Below, in pieces: positions 52,082 to 64,000 of a stretch of 64,000 nucleotides of DNA (position 1 is its first letter; every line of letters begins with the position of its first letter). The notes beneath the pieces were generated by a model, which had not been told where the DNA came from, ran no database searches, and was given only the letters and a program-made list of their open reading frames with translations. A program made the position numbers and the translations under genes. The stretch comes from Tetranychus cinnabarinus (Eukaryota; Arthropoda; Arachnida; Trombidiformes; Tetranychidae): contig WHVY01000001.1 of the NCBI GenBank assembly GCA_022266195.1, positions 496,001-560,000 of the forward strand, read 5' to 3'.

Positions 52082-55000
52082 TCAACAGATTGTTGTATTA
52101 TAATGGGATAAAGGTCCATTCACCAAGCCTCCATTGGAGGTTTGATTCAGTTTGCGATCCTTATCGTGATCAGGAGATAAGGTTACTTCATTATCACCAG
52201 AAACTCGCACTACAACACCAACACCACCTCCGACACCGATTCCTCCCCCTCCCCCACCGCCCTTGCCATTTTCTCCGATATTTTTCTTATTCACTTTAAG
52301 CACATCGTTAATGTTTCCATTGGAGATATTTTTATCAGCTTGGTTTATCACGATTGGTTTGGGTGTTGTTGTTGTAGTAGTTGTTGATTCACTATCATCA
52401 ACACCCGATTCCTCCAACACCACTATACCTGAGTTTAAGGTGTCAATGTTGGTTGGGAAAAATTTAACCTCTTCACCATTATCGGTCTCTTCGATTTCAA
52501 TTTCATGTTCAGAACACTCCAGCTCATCATCTTCATTGTATTTACAGGCTGTTGAGCTTTTTAATGGCGTTGTACATGTTATCTCCTGTCTTATGCGAGA
52601 TTTTAATTTGGTTTTGGCTTTTGCTTTAGCGTAAAAACTGACTTTCATGAATTTCTCTGAGTCAAACAGGGGCAACAAGTTATCTATTATTTCAAAGAAA
52701 GTTGGTCTTTGCTTTGGATTTCTCATCCAACATGCAGACATGAGTTCAAATCTGTGAAAGAAGAGAAAGTGAAAACAGATTAAATTATATGGAAAGCTAG
52801 AAAAAGACAAACCAATTGGAAATGATTAAACACAAACTTACAATTTATCTGGACAGCCTTTAGGCTTCTCGATTGTACCTCCTTCTGTTATGAATTTAAT
52901 TACTTCCATATTGCCAAGACCTTGATAAGGTTGTGCACCAAGAGTGGCCATTTCGTAAAGGACTATACCGTAGGACCAGACGTCTGAAGTGTAATTAAAA
53001 ATACCATCTCGAATGGATTCTGGTGACATCCATCGAATAGGTAAAAGACCTTGACCATCTTTACGATAATAATCAGTCTCATAAATATCTCTGGTCATCC
53101 CAAAATCACCAATTTTTACAGTTAAATCATGAGCAACCATAATATTACGAGCTGCTAAATCTCGATGAACAAATTTTCGAGATCCAAGGTAAGCCATGCC
53201 ATCAGCGATTTCTACTGACATCCTCCAAATTTCAGTGAGAGAGGGTGGATTGGTTGGTAATCCATCCTAATAAATGATAAAATAACAAATTAACAATGAA
53301 GCAAATAAATTAATCAAATGAAAAAGTTAAGTATAATATAGGGACCAATTTTTGATCCACTGATTTACAAGGGATATAAAATTGAAACACAAACCTCATT
53401 ATCTGGACGTTGTTTCAATAAATAATTACGAAGATCACCATTTGGCATTAACTCCATAATAACCCAAGGTGGTTGACTAGTTGATACAACTCCGAGTAAT
53501 TTAACGACATGTTGACAGTCGAAAGTCCTGTTTTAAAGATAATATTGAACATTAATTTATATTCATAAATTTAAACTTTAAATGTTATTGGAAGTAAAAA
53601 ATATTAAAAATAACATACTTCATAACTTGAGCCTCATTGAGAAATGCTTTTGTCAATGCTGGATCAGTTACAGTTTTAACTGCCACTTTTAGTGATGGTT
53701 CATCAGGATCTTTACTTTTCATTTCACCTAAGTGAACCATTCCAAAAGATCCTTGACCGAGATCCCCGAGAAGACTTATATCTTCTCGACATACCTCCCA
53801 TTCATCGGGTTGATGAGTAATATATTCTGGGTTAATAGAGGCGAAAATCATTCGACCTGGTTGACCTGATATTTTACGACGAATGAAAATTCCAACGGAA
53901 ATGATTGCTGTGAAAAGCATGAACAAAACAAGACCCAGAACGAGGAAGATAAAAAAATAGGTATCACCTGCAGGGAAAAATAACACAAGAAAACATAAAT
54001 TAGTAAACAATTTTAAAAATAGGTTAATGTATTCAAAGAGGGAAATGGATAACAAAACTTACTTGGAACCTCAAACTCATAGTATCGGGTAAAGTTTCCT
54101 CTACCCGCTCTTGTCATGGCTCGTACTCTTAACACGTAACTTTTTCCACTGATTAAATTGCCAATCCTTATAATTCCTTTGCTTTCTTGATATTCCTTTC
54201 TAGTTATACATCGTGTAACACTATCACTCTATGGTTTAGATAAAAAAAGGTATGAAAAGAGAAATTTAATTAATAAACGAAGTTAAAAATACGATAACTA
54301 ATTTGAAAAGGAAAATGTTGATCATGTATTTAATTATTAATTACCATAGATGCTTCATTAGGTTTGTACTCTAAATGATAAGAGAGGATTTCTCCGTTAG
54401 GAAAAGAAGGTTCGTCCCATTTAATGAAGGCAACACGAGAATTATTTGCATTAGAAACTTCAACTGTCAGAGATTGAGGATCGATTTCATCCGCATTAGC
54501 TAATGATAGAAAATTTGAAAAGAGAAAAAAAATAGTAATGAATTGTTTGTGTTATCAATTAATAAATAATAATATTACCTTTTGCTAAAGTGCGTTGTGA
54601 AATGTATCTCGCCTCTCCACACAATTTATATTCGGGTTCTTTGTTGCTCGGTGTGTTTTGAGTATGGCAAGCACTGACCGCAATCTTGTAATCAGTATAA
54701 TGTGTAAGATTTTGTATGAGTAATGATAATGATGTTGCTATATAATTTCTTATTTCAGGTACATCAACTTGAGGTTTCAATGTTGTCGAAGGACCCGTTA
54801 TATTATTATCAGCAGTTGTTGGATCGATTTTAGGAGAACGCTTTTTACGCTTTTCTGGTTTACTCATTGTTTCGTGAGTTAAATTATATTTTTTATACGC
54901 ATTATTGATAAGATAGTCTTCAAAATCGACTGTGTTTTTAACTTGGTCCTCATATTCAACAAGAGATCGTTGACAAGGACAACAATCAGTATTGTTTTTT

Positions 55001-58000
55001 GTAGCCTCACTTTCATCATCTTTCATCTCCTTCTCAGCATCTTGGAGCCATCTTGACACATTGATCCTCTCTTCTGGAATAATAGGAGTTTCGTAATTGA
55101 GCGCTGTAAAAAGATAAAAACATACTCAATTAATGCATGCATAAGTATAAGGGAAAAGAAAGTAGATAATATCGAATAAAGTAGATTTGTAAACTTAAGA
55201 TGCCGCAAAAACAAGTAATAAGTAAACTATAAAAATTGTATGATTCTAATAAAAATGTATTTACGTTCAGAGCAGAAGTCACGATCAGAATATGCCTCAG
55301 ACAGCGGAAGTATTTTAGTAACAGTTATCATATAGTGTGTAACAATTCCATTAGGCTCTTTCGGTGGGGACCAGTGGACTATAATTTCTGAGGAACTTGA
55401 CACAGTTGCTCCAAGATCTCTTGGTTCACTAGGAGCTGTTAAAGGTAAACAAAAGGGAAACAAATGTTATTTGAGAGATGAAATTAATAATCAAAAATAG
55501 CAAATATTAGATAAAGATAGTAAATAATTACTTGTTGGTTTTGTTTGAAAATAAACAATTGAACTTTCTCCTGCTCTGCCTTCAGCACTGGGCGTTCGGA
55601 TAGTATAAGTCTTAACATAAGTCGCATAACGAGTAAAAGGTTCAAGTTTAGTTAACAAATATTCAACTGTTGTATCTCGCTGCCTGTCTTCATCTGCTTC
55701 TACTTCCAGCGAATTCCAGCCATTTGAATAACAGGCATCGCGACCACCATAAACAGATACCGTCGTATTACCCGGCCTGATAAGATTTTTGAACATTTAA
55801 AAAAATTGGTTATTAATTGAAATAATTTCAAAAATAGGAAAGAAATAGATGAAAGATAAACAGAAATAAATGCAAACACTTACGCTTCTCTATAATAAAC
55901 TAGATACCCCAACAGAGATCTCGCATCGGTGAGATTTTTAAGAAAATTAGGCCATTGCAAGTATGCATATGTTGGTCCAGAGGAAGCAATAGTGAGATTA
56001 AGTTTGATCAATTCACAAGCAGTCTTATCTCCGTTTGAATAGGGTGAGATATCTTTATCATCTTCGATCGCTATTTTTCGATGTATCTGTTTGATTTTCG
56101 TCGTACAAAGTTTCGGGTTAATGTGGAAAAATATTTTTCCGTGCATAATGTACACCTTAGAAGTTCCATTATCATTAAGAGGAAAGAGTTCTTGAAGATT
56201 AGGATTATCAATAACCACCAATGAGTAACTGAAAGATGATACAATAAAAAACAGATTAACATAAATTTGAATGATAAAAATGTGTAAAGTATGAATGGAA
56301 ATGAAAACAGATTACAAAATTTTAGTAAACCCATTGACTGTGAAGAAAAAAAAGTAAACAAAAGATGGTAATTACTTTGTTCGATCTAAAATATTTCCTT
56401 CGATGGTTTCAAGGTCTTTGAAAAAATTCAAGGTAATGAGAGGATATGATCGCGCAATTTTAAGGTAACCAGTGATAGTACGAACTTGTTGTAAACTTTC
56501 CTCAAGCTCAGTAATAATATTTACTAGAGATAAGATGATGAAGGAGAAAAGGGGAAAGAAAGAAAATATTAGAATGAGAAAATCACAAAGAGAACATTAC
56601 GTTAAAGATATGAAAGGGTTGTTTTTCAAATTGATGTTTCTTTATGTTAGAAATTCTGATTAAATTACCTCCTCCTTGAACAGATATATCAAGATAACCG
56701 TCGATAACTGTACATCCGCGAAAATTTTGAGCAGCAGCAACATTGGTTATAGTACTATTCCCTTTACAGGCTAATAAAAAGAGAAAATTGAAAAGGAAAA
56801 AGCGGAAATAGTTAGATAATTAATTGTGAAATGGTAAACAAAATTAAGTAAGTATTGTTAAAAAATTTTCCATAGTTAACTCACTTATCTTGCAAGATCC
56901 TTGACATCGATCACATTTGTGCTCATCTTCGGGACTTTGTTGATAACCCGGTGGACATTCAGCTAAACATTTCTGCAATGTATTGTTCCGTGATTCAAAA
57001 ATCTTGTATGTTTTTTTCTTGTCTTTATCATCTGATGCGCTTAATGCAATACAATCTTGGAAGCTTACACATCGACGAGAGAGAAACTGGAATAACAGGA
57101 GAAAGAGAGTAAAGCAAAACAAGAGAAACATGAGTATGTAATTATTAGTAGATTAAACATATAAATAAATAATAGTCACAATAACAAGGTTGACTAACAG
57201 ACTCTTATTTACAAATACGACGAAACAGACACTAATAAACATTTACTATACCTCATATTGATTAGGACCACAACGTTTAACACAGATCTTTTCATGCCCT
57301 TCATATTTTACAAAGTTTTTACAAATGAGACAATCTTTATTGGTTTTTCCTGTACATCCACCAATACATGATGGATCACAGCATTCCTTTGGATTGTTGA
57401 TATTGCATGTGAGATTTTGTGATTCACATTCGTTGGAACATACTGTATGAAATGAAGAGAAAATGATTAGAATGCAAAAGAGTCTAAAGCATTGCCTAAA
57501 ATCCTGAAATTTTGATACATACTTCTTTGGCAATTTTCTGAGTTCCAGCACAAACCATGGTGAGTCTCTTTAGCACCACTTTTCAAAATCGGACAAGCTG
57601 GAATAGCACCATTTTTATAGCATTTTGGACATTCGTTGAAAGGTTTGTTATCCTGAGAAATGAACAAAAAAAACATGAGAAAAATTGGTAAACAACAAAA
57701 TTTTATAGAAAGAGCCGGAAACATTAACAGGAAAATGATCAGTAAAAATGACTAAGAGACAAAAAGAGACAAATGAAAGGCTAGGAAAGGAATGAATAAG
57801 AAATAAACAACAAACCTTAACATGATTGGACCCTTTACCAGATTTGGCAATAAGATCCCAATTAACAGTTTCCGCGAAACATAGATTACGATTCTTTTCA
57901 ATGCGGACTGCTCCTTTAACGATAGTTGTTAGATTGGACAAACCAATTTCTTGAAGATCAGTAACATCATAGATTATGAGAGCAAAGTTATGAAACAAAT

Positions 58001-58361
58001 GTTGACCCCTAATAACAGTTAGGTTAGGAAATAATTTGGCGAGGGTAATGATGCCCGAGACACGAAAAATTAAAACATAATCGGTAACCTCCGTCAACAG
58101 AGGGAAACTTATGTTTTCAAAGTGTCTCGAGGTTCCATTATAAATGGTTGATATCTGAAGAGAACCTTCAATAACTGTACAGTTTTCCAATTGTTTTAAT
58201 TCGGATACATCACGGATATCAAGCGATCCACAGGTTTTCTCCTTGATGGCCCCGGAGGCTTGGGAAATGATTAGCCAAAAGAAAATGAGATGATAAACAA
58301 GATACCAATGGCAATGATGATGATGTTGTTGAGTTTGATTATTACAATGTTTTGTTTCCAT
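52082..58361 (-). CDS. InR: Insulin receptor-like receptor tyrosine kinase, complete
   Basis: Sixteen minus-strand exons: 58361-57816, 57652-57523, 57442-57252, 57086-56885, 56770-56669, 56523-56376, 56228-55884, 55776-55532, 55435-55265, 55103-54579, 54499-54345, 54228-54063, 53967-53619, 53527-53395, 53266-52842, 52751-52082; 4503 nt, 1500 aa. In order: signal peptide after METKHCNN, L1 (CGSLDIRD), furin-like Cys-rich region (aa ~183-356), L2, three FnIII domains, alpha/beta cleavage site RKKR near aa 779, a single TM at ~980-1003, juxtamembrane INPEY (~1020-1024, an IRS/Shc-type docking site), and the kinase with GQGSFG, VAVK, HRDLAARN (~1170), DFG and the three-tyrosine loop DIYETDYYRKD. 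The ~190-aa tail has a glycine run and lacks obvious YxxM motifs. It should bind insulin-like peptides and signal to PI3K through adaptors. Confidence 0.96.
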
Positions 58362-59625
58362 TAAAAGTTGGTTCTTAAATTACGGTCCTTGGTTGGATTT
58401 TATTTTTGATTGATACATCATTAATTTCTGGTTTGAGGTTAGTTAGCAAACTCACAAATATTTGAGATTAAAGCCACAATAGAATTAAGCTATTCAAAGC
58501 TGTGATTTATTTAATAAACAATTCAAATTAATGTTTTTGCTAGCATCAATTTTGAAAACAACATGTAGTTAAGACTTTGTCCTGAAGAGGACGCATAAAA
58601 AATGGCGAGATTAAGTGTCGCCATCTGAAGTTGATGGAAATAAAGAAATTGTAAACAAGAATGAGAAATGCTAAAGAACAGGAAAACTATGGGAAATAAT
58701 GTATTAAATCAATTAAATTGCAATTAACCTTTCCTATTCGCATATTTAGTCATTTTTATCTAATTTCTCATCACTTGATGATTAATCAATTTAATATATG
58801 GGCATAGATTGACGTCTTTTCATCAATTATTATTCACTCTCGGGGTATATGAAATAACTACAAGAACGGTAACAAATATTTCAATTCAAATGAGATAAAA
58901 ATATCAGCATTTTCATCTAGTTGAAGATATCGAGCAAAGATTATGATTAATATCATTTTTATCAGATTATCTAAAGAGAGCCATAATTTTATCTCAAATA
59001 GCTTTCTTCAAAAAGGTTTTTGGCTAATGAAAAGCTCTTTGCAGTTACGTCGATCTACTATTTTTACATAAATAAAAGACGAGTTTGTTTCATTTTTGGT
59101 CGGGTTTAATTTTACAAGGCAGCTAAAATTGCAGCTAAAAATGATCAACATAATGGTGGTACAAGATGATGATGGATGTTGAAGGATGATTTGTACAGTT
59201 TTAAATGCACGCTTGATGCGATGATGAAAAATTTTCTGGAAATGCTTGTGTTACAAGCAACAAAAAGAAAAAAATCATTGAATGATTAAAATTAATCATT
59301 AAGCAAAATTAGAATTGATTGGCTACATCTTTTACGATGTAAAATGCTGGATGAAATTTCACAAAAGTGAAAGTTCACATTCCGCAACAAAAAAGTTAGG
59401 AATCTTAACTGATCGTTAAAATTGTTGACAAATTTAGCATGCAATTTGGTGTCAATGGTTATATTATAGTTTCGATGATATCAGATGTGTTTAAAAGTTG
59501 ATGGTTATTAGTCGATAGACTGAGGTAAAAGGGAAAATAAGATTGTGAATACATAGTAGTCATCTTGAAATTGAATGAGATCAATTGGAACGAATGATTG
59601 AAAAAGAGTCACGATGAAGTTATAA
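58362..59625. promoter_or_regulatory. Intergenic region: insulin receptor 5' flank and POU6 3' UTR
   Basis: 1.26 kb without a supported gene. The left part should hold the promoter and 5' UTR of the insulin receptor gene, which starts at 58361 on the minus strand. The right part is the probable 3' UTR of the POU gene. No specific promoter element is claimed. Confidence 0.45.
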
Positions 59626-62050
59626 TCATGCAATGAGAACATTATTGTTGCTGGATAATGTTGAAGTTGATGGTAATGATGATGATGATGAAGGTGCTGC
59701 CGATGCCGCTTCCGCTGCTGCCGCTGCTTTAGCCTTAGCAGCTCGTGATGTTAATGTTAATAAAGATAATGGCGGTTCCGATTTTTTGACATTATTACGT
59801 AAAACTTGACGTTTATTACAGAACCAGACACGAACAACTTCACGGTCATATTTTAATTTGTCAGCCAATTCGGTCATTTCACTGCTAGAAGGGTGAGTAT
59901 TTTTCTCAAAGAACGCATTCAACACCTCTAATGCTGCTGGAGTAAAAGAGGTTCTTCTTTTTCTCTTTTTGCTGTTAGGATTTCCAGTGAAGGCGGCTGG
60001 ATCAGTGCTTCCTGCTCTGCATCTTATTTCCAGATCATGCATCCATTTCTCTAGAACTGGCTTGATTTTTGAAGCGCTCTTCGGAGTGATATCAAGTTTT
60101 TCAAACCTAGAAAATAAGATAGAATGGTTAGTATTGATGGAAAAGTGAGGGACAGGTAATTAATAAAATTAACTGTCAACTTTGCAGTCATAAATTACCT
60201 GCAAATTGCACTTTGGCTGTAAGATGGACCTGCAGTGGCTGATAGAGCTTGTCCAACTTGAGTTTGAGTCAACCCAAGACTTAATCTTCGTAATTTAAAT
60301 TGACGCGCAAATTCTTTAACTTCTTCCAAATTGACCCCATCCACAACAGCTTCGTCACTATTATTAATCGTCTCTGTGATATGAAAGAAAAAATGAAAAG
60401 TTAAGCGAATTGTAAATCAATAATCAAAAGAAAAAGTGTTTATAACACTCTGAAAATCTGGTTCTTTCTGAATTTGGGGTCGATTGACTTACGAGCAACA
60501 GTGGCTTGATTTGACTCAGGTTCCATTGAGCTTGCTGTCGAAAGTGGTGGAGATGGTGTTTGAGATTCGGCTGAATTAGAAACTGGATTATTGGATTGGT
60601 TATTTAAAAACATAGTTTGTTGGGAAGGACAGTTGGCGTTGCCAGAATTGTTTCCATTATTCATTGCTAAAGGTTTTAAATCAGAATTACGGTTATAACA
60701 GTTTAATGAAGCTAAAGAAGATTGGTTGGAAAATCCATGATTTGAAGGACCCATTCGCCCAGAATTTTTTGTATTTGTTGATGCAGATGAGGATGATGCA
60801 CCAGATGAAATTGACACTTGTATTGCTTGGTTCATTTGTCCATCATTTGCTTGATTTGATGCTGATTTTTTCATCATACGACTATTACCGCCTCCTTCCC
60901 CATTATTATCATTTCTTGAGTAGAAACTACCCTTTGACTGACTCGCACGTTTACTTGGCCTTTCCCTTTCTGTAATCATAGACGGATGGTGAGAATGTTG
61001 TTGATGGTGATGGTGCTGTTGGTGTTGCTGCTGAAGCAATTGTTGTTGGTGCTGCTGCACTGAACTATTATCCATTTGATTATTGTTTATCGTCGACATT
61101 AACGGTTGGTCCGATATTATAGAGTTAGCGGGCACTATGGCGATTCCATTTGGAGTGACCACTTGGATAAAAGCAGACGATGATTGATGAGGTTGAAGAG
61201 AATTAATGGTTGCTTGTGATTGTTGCTGATTGAGATTGTTAATCAAAGATGGACTTATTGCAAATATTTGGCCAGATCCGTTGGTGACAAATTGTGTTGA
61301 GGGATTTGTAGGCAAAGATGTAGTCAGGCTTGTACCAATGAAATTACCAAATTGATATTGTTGAGGTTGTTGTTGTTGTTGAGACTGTTGTTGATTTGAA
61401 GTTGATGTTGTAGCTGAAGGTGTAGTAGAAGTGGTTGCTTGAGATAAACTAAAAGCTCCTTGTGAAGGTAAACCAGTGGAAATAAGTTGACCATTGGCCA
61501 ATAGAAGAGGAACCATTGGACTCACAATTTGTTGGGATGGTTGAATAGTGGACAATAATTGGTTTCCAATTAGTTGATCATTGACAATTCCCGTTCCACC
61601 GTTACCTGTTCCGCCATTTCCCTGTAAAGGCAACATGATTGTAGTTGATGGTGTTGATGAAGAATATGAAGGTAAACCAGAAACATTTCGTGGAGACAAA
61701 ACCAGAGAACCTCCTTGACTTGTGAGAAGAGTTGCTGTACCAGGTCCGAAGGCTTGGGTAGATATCAGCTGTGAGCCTGTAGAGGCAGCAGAAGCAGAAG
61801 CAGTAGAAGCAGTACAAGAGGAAGATGTTAAAGAAGAAGAAGAGGGTAAAACAGAGGAAGAAGAAGAAGATAAAGTTAATGATGATGATACAGATGTTGG
61901 ACCAGATGATATTGATGAAGATCCTGTTGAAGTTGTTGATGATGAGGTGTAAATTGTTGAATTAATTGGTGAAGGTGAAAAGGTATCCACAATATTTGAA
62001 GACTGTTGTGTAATGTATGAACCAGGAGAGGTTTGAATGAAGGTTGTCAT
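59626..62050 (-). CDS. pdm3: POU class 6 homeobox transcription factor (pdm3-like)
   Basis: Three exons, 62050-60493, 60373-60199 and 60106-59626 (2214 nt, 737 aa), with phases agreeing. The start is taken at MTTFIQTSPG. A longer frame upstream is only translated TAA/ATA repeat (runs of Y and L). The N-terminal ~500 aa are S-, T-, Q- and H-rich, a likely activation region. The POU-specific domain (aa ~530-605) contains FARQFKLRRLSLGLTQTQVG, SQSAICRFEKLDITPKSASK and IKPVLEKW. The homeodomain (aa ~623-683) opens with KKRKRRTSFTPAALE and carries the POU-type recognition helix RVWFCNKRQ. TQTQVG and the short linker place it in class 6 (Drosophila pdm3, vertebrate POU6F). It is a nuclear sequence-specific regulator; in flies pdm3 acts in neurons. 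An alanine run and serine run follow the homeodomain. Confidence 0.94.
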
Positions 62051-62059
62051 TGTAAAGTA

Positions 62060-62163
62060 ATGTAATAATAATAATAATAATAATAATATATAATAATAAT
62101 AATAGCAATAATAATAATTATAATAATAATAGATACAATACAATACTCTAATAATAATAATAA
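62060..62163. repeat. TAA/AAT trinucleotide microsatellite
   Basis: Imperfect runs of AAT/TAA with minor interruptions lie just upstream of the POU6 start codon, probably in the 5' UTR. In one frame of the minus strand they read as tyrosine and leucine runs that extend the open frame artificially. Confidence 0.85.
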
Positions 62164-62667
62164 AAGCACTAGTATAGTGAAGGCAGCAATAATAATAATG
62201 GTAATGGTAATGGCAATAGCAGTAAGAAGAGCATAATCATAATAAAGATGATAATAATAATGAAAGAACCAGGTTTAAGGTTGAATATAAATTATAATCC
62301 GGCAAAGGAAAATAAAATTAAAATAAATTATATCACCAAGACAATTATAATAATTATAAAATAATGTTAACCATGCTTTTAGGTTGCTTTAGTTACAGAT
62401 TCACTGCAAATCAAATGGAAAGGTATTGAAAGTGAAGCAAATTCAAATCTAATGAGAACGAGATGAATCTTTCCAATGATTATCATTATTTTTTATTTAT
62501 TTTTTTCCTCTCTCTATTACTATTATAACTATTACTATTTTTAATAATATTATTATTACGGAACTATAATAATTACTAGTCTTGAAAAAATATTAAAGCA
62601 ATTATTACTGCAATTGATTGGATAGCATACAATGAGCCAGTGAAAGCAAACAGACAGGCAAGAAACA

Positions 62668-62805
62668 AATAATAATGATTATGATAATAGTAAAGATGAT
62701 AATGATAATAGCGATGATAATAATAATGATAATAATGATAATGATAATAATGTTAAAGATTGTTAATAATAATCGTAATAGCAATAATAATAATGGCAAT
62801 AACAG
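62668..62805. repeat. AT-rich imperfect microsatellite (GATAAT/AATAAT)
   Basis: A second trinucleotide/hexanucleotide tract with repeated GATAAT and AATAAT units, upstream of the POU6 gene. It is purely repetitive, with no coding meaning. Confidence 0.8.
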
Positions 62806-64000
62806 TGAATGAGAGAGTAAATGAGAGGGAAAAGATGATTAGGAGGATGATGAGGAAGATGAGACTGATGAAGAGATGGTAAAGGGATTCGTTTAGATTG
62901 GTTTAGTAACCAAAACTTGAATAACAAGGAAATTTTTTTTTCGAACTTTTTTTTTCGATTCTTTTTGGGTTTACAGATTGGGTTTAAAGGGTTGAGAGTC
63001 ACTGATGTTAGGGAATCAACTTGGAGAAGACTTTTTTTCTCAGATTCTTGTGTTGAAAGCTGATGAAGGAAACTTGCCCATTCTCTGTTGAACGGTGAAA
63101 TGAGGAAGAGAATCGCGCAGAAGATGAAGAGTGAGTTGAAGATGAAAAGGATGAGTGAAAGAGTTGAGATGAAAGTCTTTCTTTAAAAGGTTGAGTTAAA
63201 GAGAGTCTAAGTCAAGTTTGGATTAATTATCATAAAAATTATCATTGATTATCGTCTATAGATGATGATCAACTTGAAAGGTTTAAAGTGAAGTTTGAAG
63301 AGGAAAAATATTGAGACTTTTATTTATTTTTCATTTTTTAACCAGAATCAAGTGTCTCTTGAAAATATTGGCCCAAAAATGGGAGGTTAGAGTTTCTTTT
63401 TTTTCGCCTTCATTCCTCATTGTGAAAATAATATGTGAGGATGAAAAAGAGGAGGATGATGGGGAGGATGAGAATGATGATCAAATTATATACAACAACA
63501 ACAATAACAACAGTGGTTACCCTACAATCTCAACTAATCACACACACAAAGTAATAAAGGGAAAGAAGGAAAAGTTTATTATTACGTTTATTTCTCGTTC
63601 TGTTGCAGTTCCCTTCAAAAATCTAAGGTAAAATTATCATCATTATCATTATTATTATCATTATTATGATTACAAGAAGAAAGTAAGAGAAGAAAAATAA
63701 TAATAGGAAAAGCGAATTTTTTTCTTCTTCTTTTGTACCTTTTCTTGATCATCATTTTTTCAACTTACAGTCTTCAGTCTTCATCTTTGTTTTTTTGTTT
63801 TTTTGTGTTATATTACTTATATTACTCTGTGTTATAATACTTTACTGTTTCTGCACAATCTGTAATGAAAGTGATGTTGGAAAAGCAGAGCAAGATGATT
63901 ATGTTGATTGGAAGTAAAGTTGAAAAACAGATCACCAAATCATCATTATTATCATTAACATGATCCGAAAGGGAAAGTGACTCGGAAATGTTGGTATAAA
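62806..64000. promoter_or_regulatory. Upstream flank of the POU6 gene to window end
   Basis: Purine-rich and AT-rich sequence with GATGAGGA- and ATTATC-type runs. A 106-codon + strand frame at 63311-63631 is rich in K, E and N from low-complexity DNA and is not credited. It probably holds the promoter or 5' UTR exons of the POU6 gene. Confidence 0.4.

Noticed and set aside
61722..61952. Acidic 76-aa + strand frame
   Set aside because: Antisense of the serine- and threonine-rich POU6 exon; composition explained by the opposite strand.
62051..62143. N-terminal extension of the POU6 frame rich in Y and L
   Set aside because: It is translated AAT/TAA microsatellite; the methionine at 62050 begins the first non-repeat protein sequence.

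Overview
The window is eukaryotic nuclear DNA. It is AT-rich, with many short introns (about 50-250 bp) that have standard GT/AG borders, metazoan signalling and developmental genes, and a tandem ABCC transporter cluster. The families present (insulin receptor, POU6 homeobox, Spätzle-type ligand, ABCC expansion) fit an arthropod. The compact gene structure and multiplied ABCC genes fit a plant-feeding mite such as Tetranychus, but that identification is inference. Exon coordinates were worked out by hand from splice consensus and reading phase.

Region 1 (1-17083, + strand): three head-to-tail ABCC (MRP4-like) transporter genes. The first lacks its 5' end. The second and third are complete (1308 and 1309 aa) with identical 16-exon layouts. 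Intron comparison shows a mosaic pattern that suggests gene conversion.

Region 2 (17.2-22.2 kb, - strand): a divergent SLC6-type transporter-like gene whose readable exons cover only the first seven membrane segments.

Region 3 (24.5-32.3 kb): a Spätzle-like cystine-knot ligand gene on the - strand. Its upstream exons were recovered by phase matching. A divergent GT10 fucosyltransferase-like gene lies inside one of its introns on the + strand.

Region 4 (32.3-48.5 kb): about 16 kb without a convincing gene. It holds a 297-bp MITE with a TA target duplication, a ~1-kb element with terminal inverted repeats, a possible hAT remnant and a tRNA-like SINE candidate.

Region 5 (48.5-51.5 kb, + strand): a 260-aa unrecognised all-helical protein, possibly secreted, with a four-helix-bundle cytokine-like pattern.

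Region 6 (52.1-58.4 kb, - strand): a complete 16-exon insulin receptor-like tyrosine kinase (1500 aa).

Region 7 (59.6-62.1 kb, - strand): a complete three-exon POU6/pdm3-class transcription factor (737 aa), with trinucleotide repeats in its 5' flank up to the window end.

The genes do not form one pathway. The transporters suggest xenobiotic or solute transport. The right half carries receptor, ligand-like and developmental regulator genes.
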